11,759 nt of DNA. It comes from an uncultured Pirellulaceae bacterium. Its GTDB lineage: Bacteria > Planctomycetota > Planctomycetia > Pirellulales > Pirellulaceae. Under the pieces are notes generated by a model. The model saw nothing but the letters and a program-made list of their open reading frames with translations. It was not told the DNA's origin and searched no databases. Position 1 is the first letter of the stretch, and the number at the start of each line of letters is the position of its first letter. Shown here piece by piece: positions 1-7,604 of the stretch. The position numbers and the translations under genes were made by a program. The DNA lies in contig CAMYNE010000047.1 in assembly GCA_947259675.1 (NCBI GenBank), positions 747-12,505 on the forward strand, given 5' to 3'.

Positions 1-1
1 G

Positions 2-1357
2 GGCAACGACCGTGATTTTGGCGGGCTGGGCCACGATTACATCTTGGGGGCAATCGGAAACGATAACCTGCACGGTGACGAGGGTGATGATCAGATTTAC
101 GGCCAGGGCGGCTTCGATAGGATTTATGGCGAAGTTGGCAACGATAGTCTTTACGGGGGCATCGACAACGATTACATAATCGGTGGACCAGACAATGACT
201 TCGTGCAGGCCGATACGGGCGATGATGTCGTGTGGGGCGGTAGCGGCTCCGATACTCTGAAAGGGTATCTTGGCAACGATGAAATCCATGGTGGGTATGG
301 CGACGATTCGGTCAGCGGTTTTGACGGCGCAGATGTGCTGTTTGGAGGCGAAGGCGTTGACTACCTGCTAGGAGGAGACGGAAATGACGAGATCCATGGT
401 GAAAACGGAGATGACGTGATCATCGGCGACGCTGGTGATGACGAGATTACTGGCGGCGACGGAAACGATGTGATCCGAGGCAACGTTGGAGACGACAAAA
501 TCGAGGGCCAAAACGGAAACGACGCATTATATGGTGGTGTCGGAGACGATCTGATATTGGGTGATGGTGGTATCGATCAACTGGACGGAAACATTGGTAA
601 CGATGTTTTGTTTGCCGGTCTCAACGAAGGCGTCGACACTCTCGATGGCGGAGACGGTCTCGATCGTTTTCTCGTTCGCGGTACGCATCAGGTTGGCGAC
701 CTTACGGATGACGACGCAAGAATCATTTTTGAGGACGTAACCAGCGCATGGACTTACGGAGAAGTTGCGGTCGTTGACGCTGCATTCGAGCAGCTGTTTG
801 CGGCCACCAACAATACCACATTGCTGAAAGACACTTTGCCAAGTGGCGATTTGACCTTTTACAAGTATGCCGATTTGAATGGTGCGGCGGGCGTTAACTA
901 TCTCGAATGGACGACGTCGTTTGAATGGGATGGTAATCAATGGATTGAAATATATGATTACACTCGTGAAATTCAAATCGCGGATTGGAATGAAAATAGC
1001 GAGTTCTACAACAACTTCTATCAGTCAACCGTCATCCATGAATTGGCTCATAACTGGGACGACGACTTTGAACTTGAAGCTGTTTCGGCCCAGGTGGGAC
1101 TACTTTGGAACGACTTTCTAAACGTCGGCGGATGGACTGACACAGACCCAGGTTCGTCGAATTACACCCAATCCAATGATGGAAATTGGTGGTACATTAA
1201 CAGCGCTTCTTTTGCTGACCCCTATGGACGAACAAATCCCAATGAAGACATGGCAACGATTTGGGAGCATTACTTCAATCACGGGATGACCGGAGACGCA
1301 AATCTATTGCAGAAACTTGACATTGTCGATCAAGTCATCCAATCCGTCTCGTCTTGA
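2..1357 (+). CDS. RTX-repeat secreted protein with C-terminal HExxH metallopeptidase-like domain (5' partial)
   Basis: The frame is open to the left edge, so the true start lies outside the window; 451 residues are visible. Nucleotides 2 to about 680 encode about 20 tandem glycine/aspartate nonapeptides of the GGxGxDxhx type, the RTX beta-roll that binds calcium in secreted or surface proteins, often type I secretion substrates. The last ~230 residues are a different domain containing HELAH (1037-1051), the zinc-binding HExxH signature. About 65 residues later comes N-P-N-E-D-M-A (E codon 1244-1246), an acidic motif that supplies the third zinc ligand in several gluzincin peptidases. Zinc binding and catalysis are inferred from these motifs only. 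No PEP-CTERM or LPXTG-like anchor is seen at the C-terminus. The order is unusual, since in serralysin-type enzymes the protease precedes the RTX region. The RTX call is strong and the peptidase call moderate. Confidence 0.85.
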   Translation, partial: GNDRDFGGLGHDYILGAIGNDNLHGDEGDDQIYGQGGFDRIYGEVGNDSLYGGIDNDYIIGGPDNDFVQADTGDDVVWGGSGSDTLKGYLGNDEIHGGYGDDSVSGFDGADVLFGGEGVDYLLGGDGNDEIHGENGDDVIIGDAGDDEITGGDGNDVIRGNVGDDKIEGQNGNDALYGGVGDDLILGDGGIDQLDGNIGNDVLFAGLNEGVDTLDGGDGLDRFLVRGTHQVGDLTDDDARIIFEDVTSAWTYGEVAVVDAAFEQLFAATNNTTLLKDTLPSGDLTFYKYADLNGAAGVNYLEWTTSFEWDGNQWIEIYDYTREIQIADWNENSEFYNNFYQSTVIHELAHNWDDDFELEAVSAQVGLLWNDFLNVGGWTDTDPGSSNYTQSNDGNWWYINSASFADPYGRTNPNEDMATIWEHYFNHGMTGDANLLQKLDIVDQVIQSVSS

Positions 1358-1410
1358 AATTGATCGCGGGACGATCCAGCAGGGCAAGTTAGAGGCGTTC
1401 CCAGCCAGGC

Positions 1411-1436
1411 GCCAAGAGGACGTTTGTCCGCTTGGC
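1411..1436. terminator. Hairpin between convergent genes, possible bidirectional terminator
   Basis: GCCAAGaGGAC (1411-1421) and GTCCgCTTGGC (1426-1436) form a 10-bp stem with one internal A/G mismatch and a GTTT loop. The hairpin lies just past the stop of the RTX gene and just past the shifted-frame stop of the lipoprotein gene at 1450. There is no T-run on either side, so it is not a classical intrinsic terminator. It may act on transcripts of either gene or protect their 3' ends. Confidence 0.5.
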
Positions 1437-1449
1437 AGCTTCAAGAACG

Positions 1450-1586
1450 TTAGTTCAGGCGAATGAAATCGTTCATCGTCATCTTTTCTTCGCCTTCACT
1501 GGTTAGGACTTTCCCGAGTCGTTCGGAGTCTTTTTTGACGATCCGCACCTGAAACATGGCGTTGATGAACAGCACGCCAAATTTTT
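1450..1586 (-). other. Out-of-frame C-terminal segment of the lipoprotein gene
   Basis: In the +1 frame relative to the upstream coding frame, this stretch reads F-G-V-L-F-I-N-A-M-F-Q-V-R-I, then L-G-K-V-L-T-S-E-G-E-E-K-M, and ends at a TAA (1450-1452). That resembles the usual DUF1559 ending, in which an ALFADGSVR-like strand is followed by LLTxxGGE. The annotated frame instead gives a basic tail with no family resemblance. The switch point is the CCAAAAATTTGG string at 1577-1588. Either a sequence or assembly indel, a recent mutation, or slippage on the A-run could explain it. Confidence 0.6.
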
Positions 1587-3151
1587 GGATTGCCTTCAAA
1601 TACGATCGCCGTCCATATTTTGCGGTCTTTGAGATCAGACAACTTCGGTCTTAATCGTTCGGACCGGTATGTGGCGGTTTCTCCGGCAGCCAGGTGGAAG
1701 GCGGTTTTGGTTTCATTCTCAGAGCTCATAAACTCGCTGGGCATCTCGTCGGCGATCGCCAGGTTCGCGGGGGCATCCCAGGGTTGTGAAAAATCGAATT
1801 GTTGATAGAGGTCCTGGTAACCCAGGAAAGGAAGCAATGCAACCCGCCAACTAAATTGCGCCGGCACGTCCAGCTTCGCGGATTCGACAGCTGAAATCGC
1901 GGTCTTCGCAGGAAGGCACTGATACTTTTCTTCATAGTCTTTCATGGCCTCGGCAATTTTTTTCAGGCGTTCAATTCGTTGCATAATCTGCATTTGTTTT
2001 TTGCCATCGTTGACCGCCGCCAAAATGACGTCCTTGAATGAATCTGGCCGTCCAAGCTGCAAAACGATTTCTCCAGGAGGATTTCGGACCGAGAACAACT
2101 CTTTGTCACCGATTTCTCTGGCAAATTTCGAAACCGAGTCATTGGACAAAGGAGCAAACATCAGCTTATCGGAGATTTCCGACTGCCCCATGCCTCCGCC
2201 CATCATGCTTGCCATTCCAATTGAGCCGGAATTTGAACTCATGGAGTTGATCGCTTTGACCAGGTCTTTTGCGAGCTGATCGTCTTCTATTTTAACGCGC
2301 CCCACAATCAGAACATCCTTGCCGTCTGCCTCAGAGTTTAGGTTAAGTTTGATTTTGATGTTTTCAACTACGTCCGGGAGTTGAGCGAATTTTTGCGCAT
2401 CGCCACCGAAACGAGACAACAATTCAAAATAACTAAGCAGCATGGGTCGGATCGGCGACACAACAATAACAGCCTCAGCGCCCGCGTCGTCATCCCAGCT
2501 CGCGATAAGATCGTTTAGCTCTGGCGAACCGGAGTTGGTTTTGAGTTTTTCAACCGCCTGGGATCCTCCGATTGCAATTCGTTTTGGGTTGAGTAGTTCG
2601 ATGGCTAACGAATCCTCTTGGTTCAATACCGAACCTTTCTCGCTGGGGTCGATCTGAATGCGATTGGCCCGAAACTCGGCAGACGCGCTGGCAAGACTTT
2701 CTTCGTCCACCTTGCGCTTGTAATCAAGAACTGTAACAAAAAGCGGCGCCGATGAAACGAATCCGGAAGCCAGGGATTCGAAATACGATTGGTCCAACAG
2801 TAGCCAAATCGAGTTTACGGTTTCGAGTTTACTGTTTTCCATTCCCACCATTTCGGCTAGTCGTGTTTCCAGGTCCGACCAGGGAATATCTTCGAGATCT
2901 GGATTGGCCAATATATTGGCTGGCTGAATCCGGACGCATCCGAAATGGTCTTTATGAAGAAACGACAGGTTCCGATTGGAGGGTATTGACGATTCAGTCT
3001 CCGCCTCCCCAAAGACCGGTGTAAAGCTCGAATTACGGGCGACTGCATCGACCGAGTTCGGACTATCGCATCCGCCGATCAATGAAACGCCGGCAAACAA
3101 AACCAAGAGTAACCGGACATTTTGGCTGACTCGAATGGAAATACGGCGCAT
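1496..3151 (-). CDS. Lipoprotein with DUF1559-type C-terminal module; 3' end frameshifted
   Basis: The 551-residue product starts with basic residues and a hydrophobic stretch ending in L-I-G-G-C, a lipobox with lipidated Cys28, so it should be exported and lipid-anchored. The body (about 55-390) resembles no enzyme I recognise and has a Gly/Met-rich linker near 311-321. Residues about 395-475 contain a helix with K-K-I-A-E-A-M, then S-W-R-V-A-L-L-P-F-L-G and P-W-D-A-P-A-N-L. This is the pattern of the planctomycete DUF1559 family (usually attached to type IV pilin-like N-termini, absent here). The start codon has AGGA 6-7 nt upstream. After about residue 523 the reading turns into unlikely sequence. 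One base fewer in the A5 run at 1582-1586 would join it to a plausible end stopping at 1450 and give 566 residues. Function unknown. The lipoprotein call is firm and the DUF1559 call is from motif memory. Confidence 0.8.
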   Translation of the reverse strand: MRRISIRVSQNVRLLLVLFAGVSLIGGCDSPNSVDAVARNSSFTPVFGEAETESSIPSNRNLSFLHKDHFGCVRIQPANILANPDLEDIPWSDLETRLAEMVGMENSKLETVNSIWLLLDQSYFESLASGFVSSAPLFVTVLDYKRKVDEESLASASAEFRANRIQIDPSEKGSVLNQEDSLAIELLNPKRIAIGGSQAVEKLKTNSGSPELNDLIASWDDDAGAEAVIVVSPIRPMLLSYFELLSRFGGDAQKFAQLPDVVENIKIKLNLNSEADGKDVLIVGRVKIEDDQLAKDLVKAINSMSSNSGSIGMASMMGGGMGQSEISDKLMFAPLSNDSVSKFAREIGDKELFSVRNPPGEIVLQLGRPDSFKDVILAAVNDGKKQMQIMQRIERLKKIAEAMKDYEEKYQCLPAKTAISAVESAKLDVPAQFSWRVALLPFLGYQDLYQQFDFSQPWDAPANLAIADEMPSEFMSSENETKTAFHLAAGETATYRSERLRPKLSDLKDRKIWTAIVFEGNPKIWRAVHQRHVSGADRQKRLRTTRESPNQ

Positions 3152-3342
3152 GGAATTCCTGTTTCTGCAACTAAATTAATGGAATTTTGGGTTGTTGGCC
3201 CTACTTGGGTACTTGACGCAAGCATTGAAGTTTCACGTTTCCGTTTGGAAAATCAGATTCCAATGGTTACAAGGTGGAACGCCCGTTTTAGAATAGGCTT
3301 AGACGGCAAAATTTAAAATCCCCAGTCAAATCGACAGAGATC
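3152..3342. promoter_or_regulatory. Divergent intergenic region (promoters for both flanking genes expected)
   Basis: This 191-bp spacer separates the divergently transcribed lipoprotein and thioredoxin-like genes, so promoters for both should lie here. I find a TTGACG hexamer near 3213 but no convincing -10 box at a proper distance, and no palindrome or ORF of note. The assignment rests on gene arrangement only. Confidence 0.35.
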
Positions 3343-4980
3343 ATGCCAAGACCTAATAATGAAAGTTCTGAGAACTCCGAACCCACCTCGGCCAGAAGAG
3401 ATACTGACGCCCAGGAGGCGAAAAATCCTACTCTCAAATCCCCAAAATCGACTGCTCCCCCACAAAAAAAGGGAATTCCGGAGTTTCGTCAACCGAAGTA
3501 CAGCTCCGAACACAATGGTCGACACTCCCAAATGCGCCATCTGCGGACAAACATCACGCGAAGTCTGTTTGGAATTGCCGTGGTCATTCTTGTCATTGGA
3601 TTGATTTACATTTTTTCTGTGCAAGGCGACAAAACAAAAAATGTCGCTGTCAAAGAGGATGTAGGTGAAATTGCCACGAGTTTTGAAAAAGTGGTCGCCT
3701 CTGGAACCGCGCGTGAATTAATGAATTTTGCGGACGGTTTGAGTAAGGATTTGATGTCACAACCGATTCCAAACCTGTTGAATCGCCTCAAACAGAAAAA
3801 GCAAATTGGTCAAAGGCTGGAAGAATTGCATGAAGACGAGTTGTCTTATCTGTACGGGTTGCGCGAGCAACTCGACAGCTTGATCTTGCTCGACACTTTG
3901 AATCTCAGCCTCTCCCTTAACGACAAAAACATCCGCAGCGAGCTGTTTGAGACCGCAACTCGATTGGTCGATCACGAGGACATCAAGATTGCCCGAAGCG
4001 CGCAGCTCGGTTTGAGCGTGTCTGCTTTGCGCGACTACATGCAAAACCCCTCAGACGAGAACTATCAGGAGTTTGAACAAAGAGTTGCCGCTAACGAAGA
4101 GAATTTGATGATCGACCTTCCTTCTGTTCGCGGCTTGCAACAAATCGTAATTCTTGTCGATGCTTCCGAACGAAAAGACCACGTCAAACAATTCAAACTC
4201 TTGGTTGGGAACATTCTTAAGAAGAGTTCAACGTTGGAGATTTGGAGTGTTGGGGCGGGAATTCATGATCAAATGATATTGGGGAATATCGACTTTCGGG
4301 AAATGAACCGTCAAATTCTGTCAGGCGACGAAACAGCCATCAAAGAGTTGGGGGAAATCGTAGACAATATTGATGCCAGTGACAACAACGTGAGCGCCGT
4401 CCCAATCGCCAAGGTGATTTCGCTGGTTGAGAGTCTTCAGCAAATCGGCAAGTTCGAATTGGAAAAAAAATACATCGATATCCTCAGGCAAACTTCATTA
4501 GAGACTGAGTTCGTTCAGAACGAAAACCTTGTGGCCGATACGCTCAGGGACTACGAGAAACGTAAGGCGTTAATCAACCAGACCTTTGACCTGAGCGGCT
4601 CGAGATTCGATGGGTCACCAATTGAATTGGAAGAATTGCAGGGTAAGATCGTGGTGATTTTGTTTTATTCCGCCTCCAGCTCGGATTCAGGAGATTACCT
4701 GAATCGAATTGTGGATTTGCAATACTTGAGTTCCCAAGGCGTCAAATGGATCATTTGTAGCGCGGAAAACGAGCCCAACGAAAATTTGCAGAAATCGATT
4801 GCGACCGCTAATCCGAAATTCATTGTTGTTTCGAAACAGTCGGCCCCCAATTATTTGGAACAGTGCCCGATATCCAAAGTGCCGTTTGTGTTGATCATCG
4901 ATCGCGACCAAAAGGTAATCGACGTCAACGTTTACGTTGACCAATTAAGAATAAAGCTCGAGAAATTACTTAGAGGGTAA
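3343..4980 (+). CDS. Single-pass membrane protein with cysteine-less thioredoxin/TlpA-like C-terminal domain
   Basis: 545 residues. Residues 1-70 are Pro/Ser/Lys-rich and probably disordered and cytoplasmic. Residues about 73-93 form one transmembrane helix, so the rest should face the periplasm. Residues 100-410 are mostly helical with many charged residues and match nothing I know. Residues 412-545 look like a thioredoxin-like redoxin: an N-T-F-D-L-S-G entry strand, G-K-I-V-V-I-L-F-Y-S-A-S, and K-V-P-F-V-L-I-I-D with the cis-Pro at about 514. Where TlpA/ResA proteins carry W-C-x-x-C this one has S-A-S-S-S-D-S-G, so disulfide chemistry is unlikely. The fold may serve as a binding module. The first ATG is used; only a weak GAGA lies upstream. 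It is transcribed away from the lipoprotein gene, which hints at a shared envelope role without proving one. Confidence 0.85.
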   Translation: MPRPNNESSENSEPTSARRDTDAQEAKNPTLKSPKSTAPPQKKGIPEFRQPKYSSEHNGRHSQMRHLRTNITRSLFGIAVVILVIGLIYIFSVQGDKTKNVAVKEDVGEIATSFEKVVASGTARELMNFADGLSKDLMSQPIPNLLNRLKQKKQIGQRLEELHEDELSYLYGLREQLDSLILLDTLNLSLSLNDKNIRSELFETATRLVDHEDIKIARSAQLGLSVSALRDYMQNPSDENYQEFEQRVAANEENLMIDLPSVRGLQQIVILVDASERKDHVKQFKLLVGNILKKSSTLEIWSVGAGIHDQMILGNIDFREMNRQILSGDETAIKELGEIVDNIDASDNNVSAVPIAKVISLVESLQQIGKFELEKKYIDILRQTSLETEFVQNENLVADTLRDYEKRKALINQTFDLSGSRFDGSPIELEELQGKIVVILFYSASSSDSGDYLNRIVDLQYLSSQGVKWIICSAENEPNENLQKSIATANPKFIVVSKQSAPNYLEQCPISKVPFVLIIDRDQKVIDVNVYVDQLRIKLEKLLRG

Positions 4981-5047
4981 GGCACGGCTCCCGCGTTTTC
5001 CGAGCTTGGCTCGCGCATCTGGCCGGAGTCTTGAGTCCAGTCGTGCC
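4981..5047. terminator. Branched inverted-repeat structure between convergent genes
   Basis: Starting at the base after a stop codon, GGCACG (4981-4986) pairs with CGTGCC (5042-5047). Inside are two smaller stems, CGAGC-TTG-GCTCG (5001-5013) and CTGG/CCAG (5019-5022 with 5037-5040), giving a possible three-way junction. It sits exactly between two convergent gene ends. There is no T-run, so termination is inferred from position. It could also be a dispersed palindromic repeat. Confidence 0.4.
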
Positions 5048-5065
5048 GGGGTAGGGCGGCCATGA

Positions 5066-6388
5066 TCAGGCTACACGCTTCGCGTCATAATTCACAATTT
5101 TGAGTGGAGCTTCTTGCTCCACTTCTTTGGCCGATGTTGATGTGACGGCAAGCGGCCAAGGATCGACCTGAATTTTGCGGCCAAAAAACTGAACCCGGCC
5201 ACTTTGACTAATGTGATAACGGTTGCGCCGCCAGGTGACTCGGCTTCCAAACGTCGACAGGCACATCAACAAAAGCATCGCAAGTCCTGTGATTGGTCCA
5301 GCTGCAATATCAAATTTTCGCGCCGATCGATACGCTTTCCATTCAGCGGTGACCAGACGGCCCATGTTTTGCCTTGTAATGGCCCGGAAAATTCCCAGTC
5401 CGTAAAACACCGACGAAGACGCAAACAGCCACCATCCGTTGACATTGCCATTGGCAATCAAGACCAAGCCTAGAATCAATCCGCCCCAATAACCAAGTTG
5501 GCTGAGAAGGAGAGCGCTGTAAGCGGCCAGCCAATACGCCGGATTGTATTTCTTGGCAAGAATCAATTGCCGGCGCAGGAATTCCAGCAGCTCAGAGACA
5601 TTGAAACTTACGCTCGATTTGCACACACAGTTCGGTTCAAAATTAATTTTCAATCCCGAACAACGTAAAACACGACTGGCAACGAGGTCGTCACTGAGAA
5701 CGCCTTTCCAGGCCTGCCTCATGCCAACGGCATCAAATACACGACGGTGAATTGCCCAACTACCGCCCCAAACCAGCAAATGCGAGCCTCGTCCCATCGT
5801 CGAAGCCAGGATATTGTTGATGGTGCAACCGATTAACGTTGCTAGACTTTTGTTGGCGGGTATCATCCAGCGGTACCCGGTTCTGGCACCAACTTTTTCT
5901 CCGCCGATACCGTGTACCAGCCATCTCAACCAATTGGTGTCCGGGCAGATGTCCGAGTCGGCGAAAACGAGAATTTCAACTTCACGAGAAAGACTTGAAC
6001 ATGCCGCAAGCAGATTATGGACCTTTTGTCCGGTATCGTCCGCCCGACCAGCAACCACCAAGCGGCTTTTCAGATGGCGACTTTCGCGCATCACGTTACT
6101 GATCAGCTTGTACGCCGAATCAACTTTGCTCTCGACTACAAAGCAGATTTCAAAGTTGGGATGGTCCTGATGAATAAAGGAAGTCAAATTTTCACGCAGC
6201 TTATGTTCCATTCCGTGACACGGAATCATCAGTCCAACGCGCGGAAACTGCTCCTTTGTCGATAAAGGACGACGCTGATGCGATCGCCAAAATCGTCGGT
6301 TTTCCATCGTCAACGCAAGCAAGGCGATGCCGTACAACCACGAGGCGGCAACCGAGATTGAAACGGCGTAAATCAGTAGGGTCAGCAT
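5066..6388 (-). CDS. Membrane glycosyltransferase, family 2 / ceramide-glucosyltransferase-like
   Basis: From the start chosen here the product has 440 residues. An N-terminal transmembrane helix (3-27) precedes a GT-A domain. The GT2/GT21 landmarks are present: V-V-E-S-K-V-D with the probable first Asp at 90, F-A-D-S-D (142-146) for nucleotide-sugar and metal binding, L-S-D-D (231-234) with the likely catalytic base, and L-R-R-Q (271-274), matching the (Q/R)xxR-type motif. Three more hydrophobic segments follow (about 284-310, 317-340 and 360-385), so catalysis should occur at the cytoplasmic face of the inner membrane on a lipid acceptor. Acceptor and sugar cannot be read from sequence. An in-frame ATG 10 codons upstream (6418) exists but lacks a ribosome-binding site. 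The chosen ATG has AAGAAG upstream and begins directly with the membrane helix. The gene stands alone, with convergent and divergent neighbours. Confidence 0.85.
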   Translation of the reverse strand: MLTLLIYAVSISVAASWLYGIALLALTMENRRFWRSHQRRPLSTKEQFPRVGLMIPCHGMEHKLRENLTSFIHQDHPNFEICFVVESKVDSAYKLISNVMRESRHLKSRLVVAGRADDTGQKVHNLLAACSSLSREVEILVFADSDICPDTNWLRWLVHGIGGEKVGARTGYRWMIPANKSLATLIGCTINNILASTMGRGSHLLVWGGSWAIHRRVFDAVGMRQAWKGVLSDDLVASRVLRCSGLKINFEPNCVCKSSVSFNVSELLEFLRRQLILAKKYNPAYWLAAYSALLLSQLGYWGGLILGLVLIANGNVNGWWLFASSSVFYGLGIFRAITRQNMGRLVTAEWKAYRSARKFDIAAGPITGLAMLLLMCLSTFGSRVTWRRNRYHISQSGRVQFFGRKIQVDPWPLAVTSTSAKEVEQEAPLKIVNYDAKRVA

Positions 6389-6435
6389 TAAGCTTCTTGT
6401 TTCTGGGCACACCATCATTTTGCGGTCAAAACTGG

Positions 6436-6458
6436 TCGCGATTCCAGCTGGTTCGCGA
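6436..6458. promoter_or_regulatory. Nested palindromes upstream of the glycosyltransferase gene
   Basis: Two copies of the self-complementary hexamer TCGCGA (6436-6441 and 6453-6458) flank the palindrome CCAGCTGG (6444-6451), making a nearly symmetric 23-bp dyad about 48 bp before the chosen glycosyltransferase start. The layout suits a dimeric repressor site or an RNA hairpin in the leader. No promoter hexamers are clear beside it, so an operator role is speculative. Confidence 0.3.
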
Positions 6459-6981
6459 GGTCATCAAGGCGCGCGGAGACCCGTGTTTTCTTGGGAAAAG
6501 TCGAGATACAGCTACTTAATCGATAAAACGAGTCGACTGGCTTTAGCAAAGATTTCGATTAAACAATTTACCAGCAGGTTTTCTAAATGCTGTCTTTCAA
6601 ACTGATTGTTGCTAGCGACGTTTGCGCTCAATTTTGAAAGGATCAACCAGGAAAACGGATTCTCGATGATAGAACAGATCATCAAAATTGTCACGAAATC
6701 CGGTGGCAGTTCTATATTGGCACATAGAAAGGCATTTGCTAATCTACGCCCAGTTGAAAGCTATCCGATGATTCACTCAGATCGTTAACAACTAAAGACG
6801 GCGTTAAGATTGGTGTTGTGACTTGCCGATTTTTAAAAAGATGGACAGGCCATTACCTTGAATTCGCATGCAAGATTTTAGAAATCGGAGCGGTTCTCAG
6901 GTCAACATCCAATCCAAACAGGTATGGAAGCCAAACAAAGTCGAGTCTTATCGGCTCGGCTGATGACAAAGGATTTTGTCG
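6459..6981. other. Non-coding stretch upstream of rimI
   Basis: About 520 bp between the glycosyltransferase leader and rimI. Short frames on both strands (for example 6512-6694 minus and 6606-6788 plus) have no ribosome-binding site or recognisable family and were not accepted. A weak promoter-like pair, TTGTCA (6688-6693) and TATATT (6713-6718), has a 19-bp spacing that is longer than optimal. An AAAGGA ribosome-binding site for rimI lies at 6968-6973. I see nothing else. Confidence 0.4.
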
Positions 6982-7506
6982 ATGGAAAGCAAAAAGGATT
7001 TTGATATCAACGTCCATATTCGTTGGATGATTCGACGCGATATGGCGGAAGTCTTGGAAATCGAACAAAACAGTTTCGAGTTCCCTTGGTCTGAGGAAGA
7101 CTTTATTCGCTGCCTTCGTCAGCGCAACTGCATCGGTATGGTCGCCGAATACGACGAACGGGTTGTCGGGTTCATGATTTATGAACTTCACAAAAATCAA
7201 CTCCACGTGCTTAACTTTGCTGTTAGACCCGACGCTCGCCGCCGGGGAGTTGGCGTTCAAATGGTCAACAAACTTGTTGGCAAGCTTTCGCAACAGCGAC
7301 GAAATCGGATCGTGCTGGAGATTCGAGAGACCAATCTGGCTGCACAACTATTCTTCCGAAATCTCGATTTCCGAGCCGTCTCTGTCCTGCGAGACTATTA
7401 CGACGACACGGTTGAAGACGCGTATGTGATGCAGTATCGATACAAATCAGATTCAGCGTCGACGTCAGAGGAGCCTGTCAATCGAATTGCTCGACTGGCT
7501 GGTTAG
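6982..7506 (+). CDS. rimI: Ribosomal protein S18 alanine N-acetyltransferase (GNAT family)
   Basis: The 174-residue cytoplasmic enzyme should transfer acetyl from acetyl-CoA to the N-terminal alanine of ribosomal protein S18. The GNAT core is clear: a strand with V-G-F-M-I-Y (62-67), N-F-A-V-R-P (78-83), then R-R-R-G-V-G (86-91), the acetyl-CoA pyrophosphate loop (Q/RxxGxG/A). RimI hallmarks follow: L-E-I-R-E-T-N-L-A-A-Q-L-F-F (112-125), then R-D-Y-Y (138-141) and V-E-D-A-Y-V-M (145-151). One deviation is N-L-D-F where family members usually have a Gly before Phe. ATG at 6982 is preferred because AAAGGA lies 8 nt upstream; a TTG two codons earlier is too close to it. About 20 residues past the core are a non-conserved tail. 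Other GNAT functions are possible but the YY/EDA pattern favours RimI. Confidence 0.8.
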   Translation: MESKKDFDINVHIRWMIRRDMAEVLEIEQNSFEFPWSEEDFIRCLRQRNCIGMVAEYDERVVGFMIYELHKNQLHVLNFAVRPDARRRGVGVQMVNKLVGKLSQQRRNRIVLEIRETNLAAQLFFRNLDFRAVSVLRDYYDDTVEDAYVMQYRYKSDSASTSEEPVNRIARLAG

Positions 7507-7604
7507 TACGTGTCGCACGGACGTATAGTGGTCGTGGCGATCTGATTGCCGCGCGAAACCGACGAAAAGATGCCAAACTTGAACCAAACGCGCTCTAGCA
7601 AGCG

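Noticed and set aside
3359..3604. Second plus-strand frame inside the thioredoxin-like gene containing C-A-I-C-G, zinc-ribbon-like
   Set aside because: It overlaps the start of the longer frame that continues through a clear membrane helix; only one CxxC is present and the frame stops before any domain forms.
6512..6694. 60-codon minus-strand frame with hydrophobic N-terminus
   Set aside because: No ribosome-binding site or similarity, and the overlapping plus-strand frame is equally long; both look like chance in an AT-richer stretch.
6718..6743. Sigma-54-like TGGCAC ... TTGCT
   Set aside because: The distance between the GG and GC elements is wrong for a -24/-12 promoter.
6853..7347. 164-codon minus-strand frame opposite rimI
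   Set aside because: Antisense to a well-supported GNAT gene, with no recognisable family and no ribosome-binding site.
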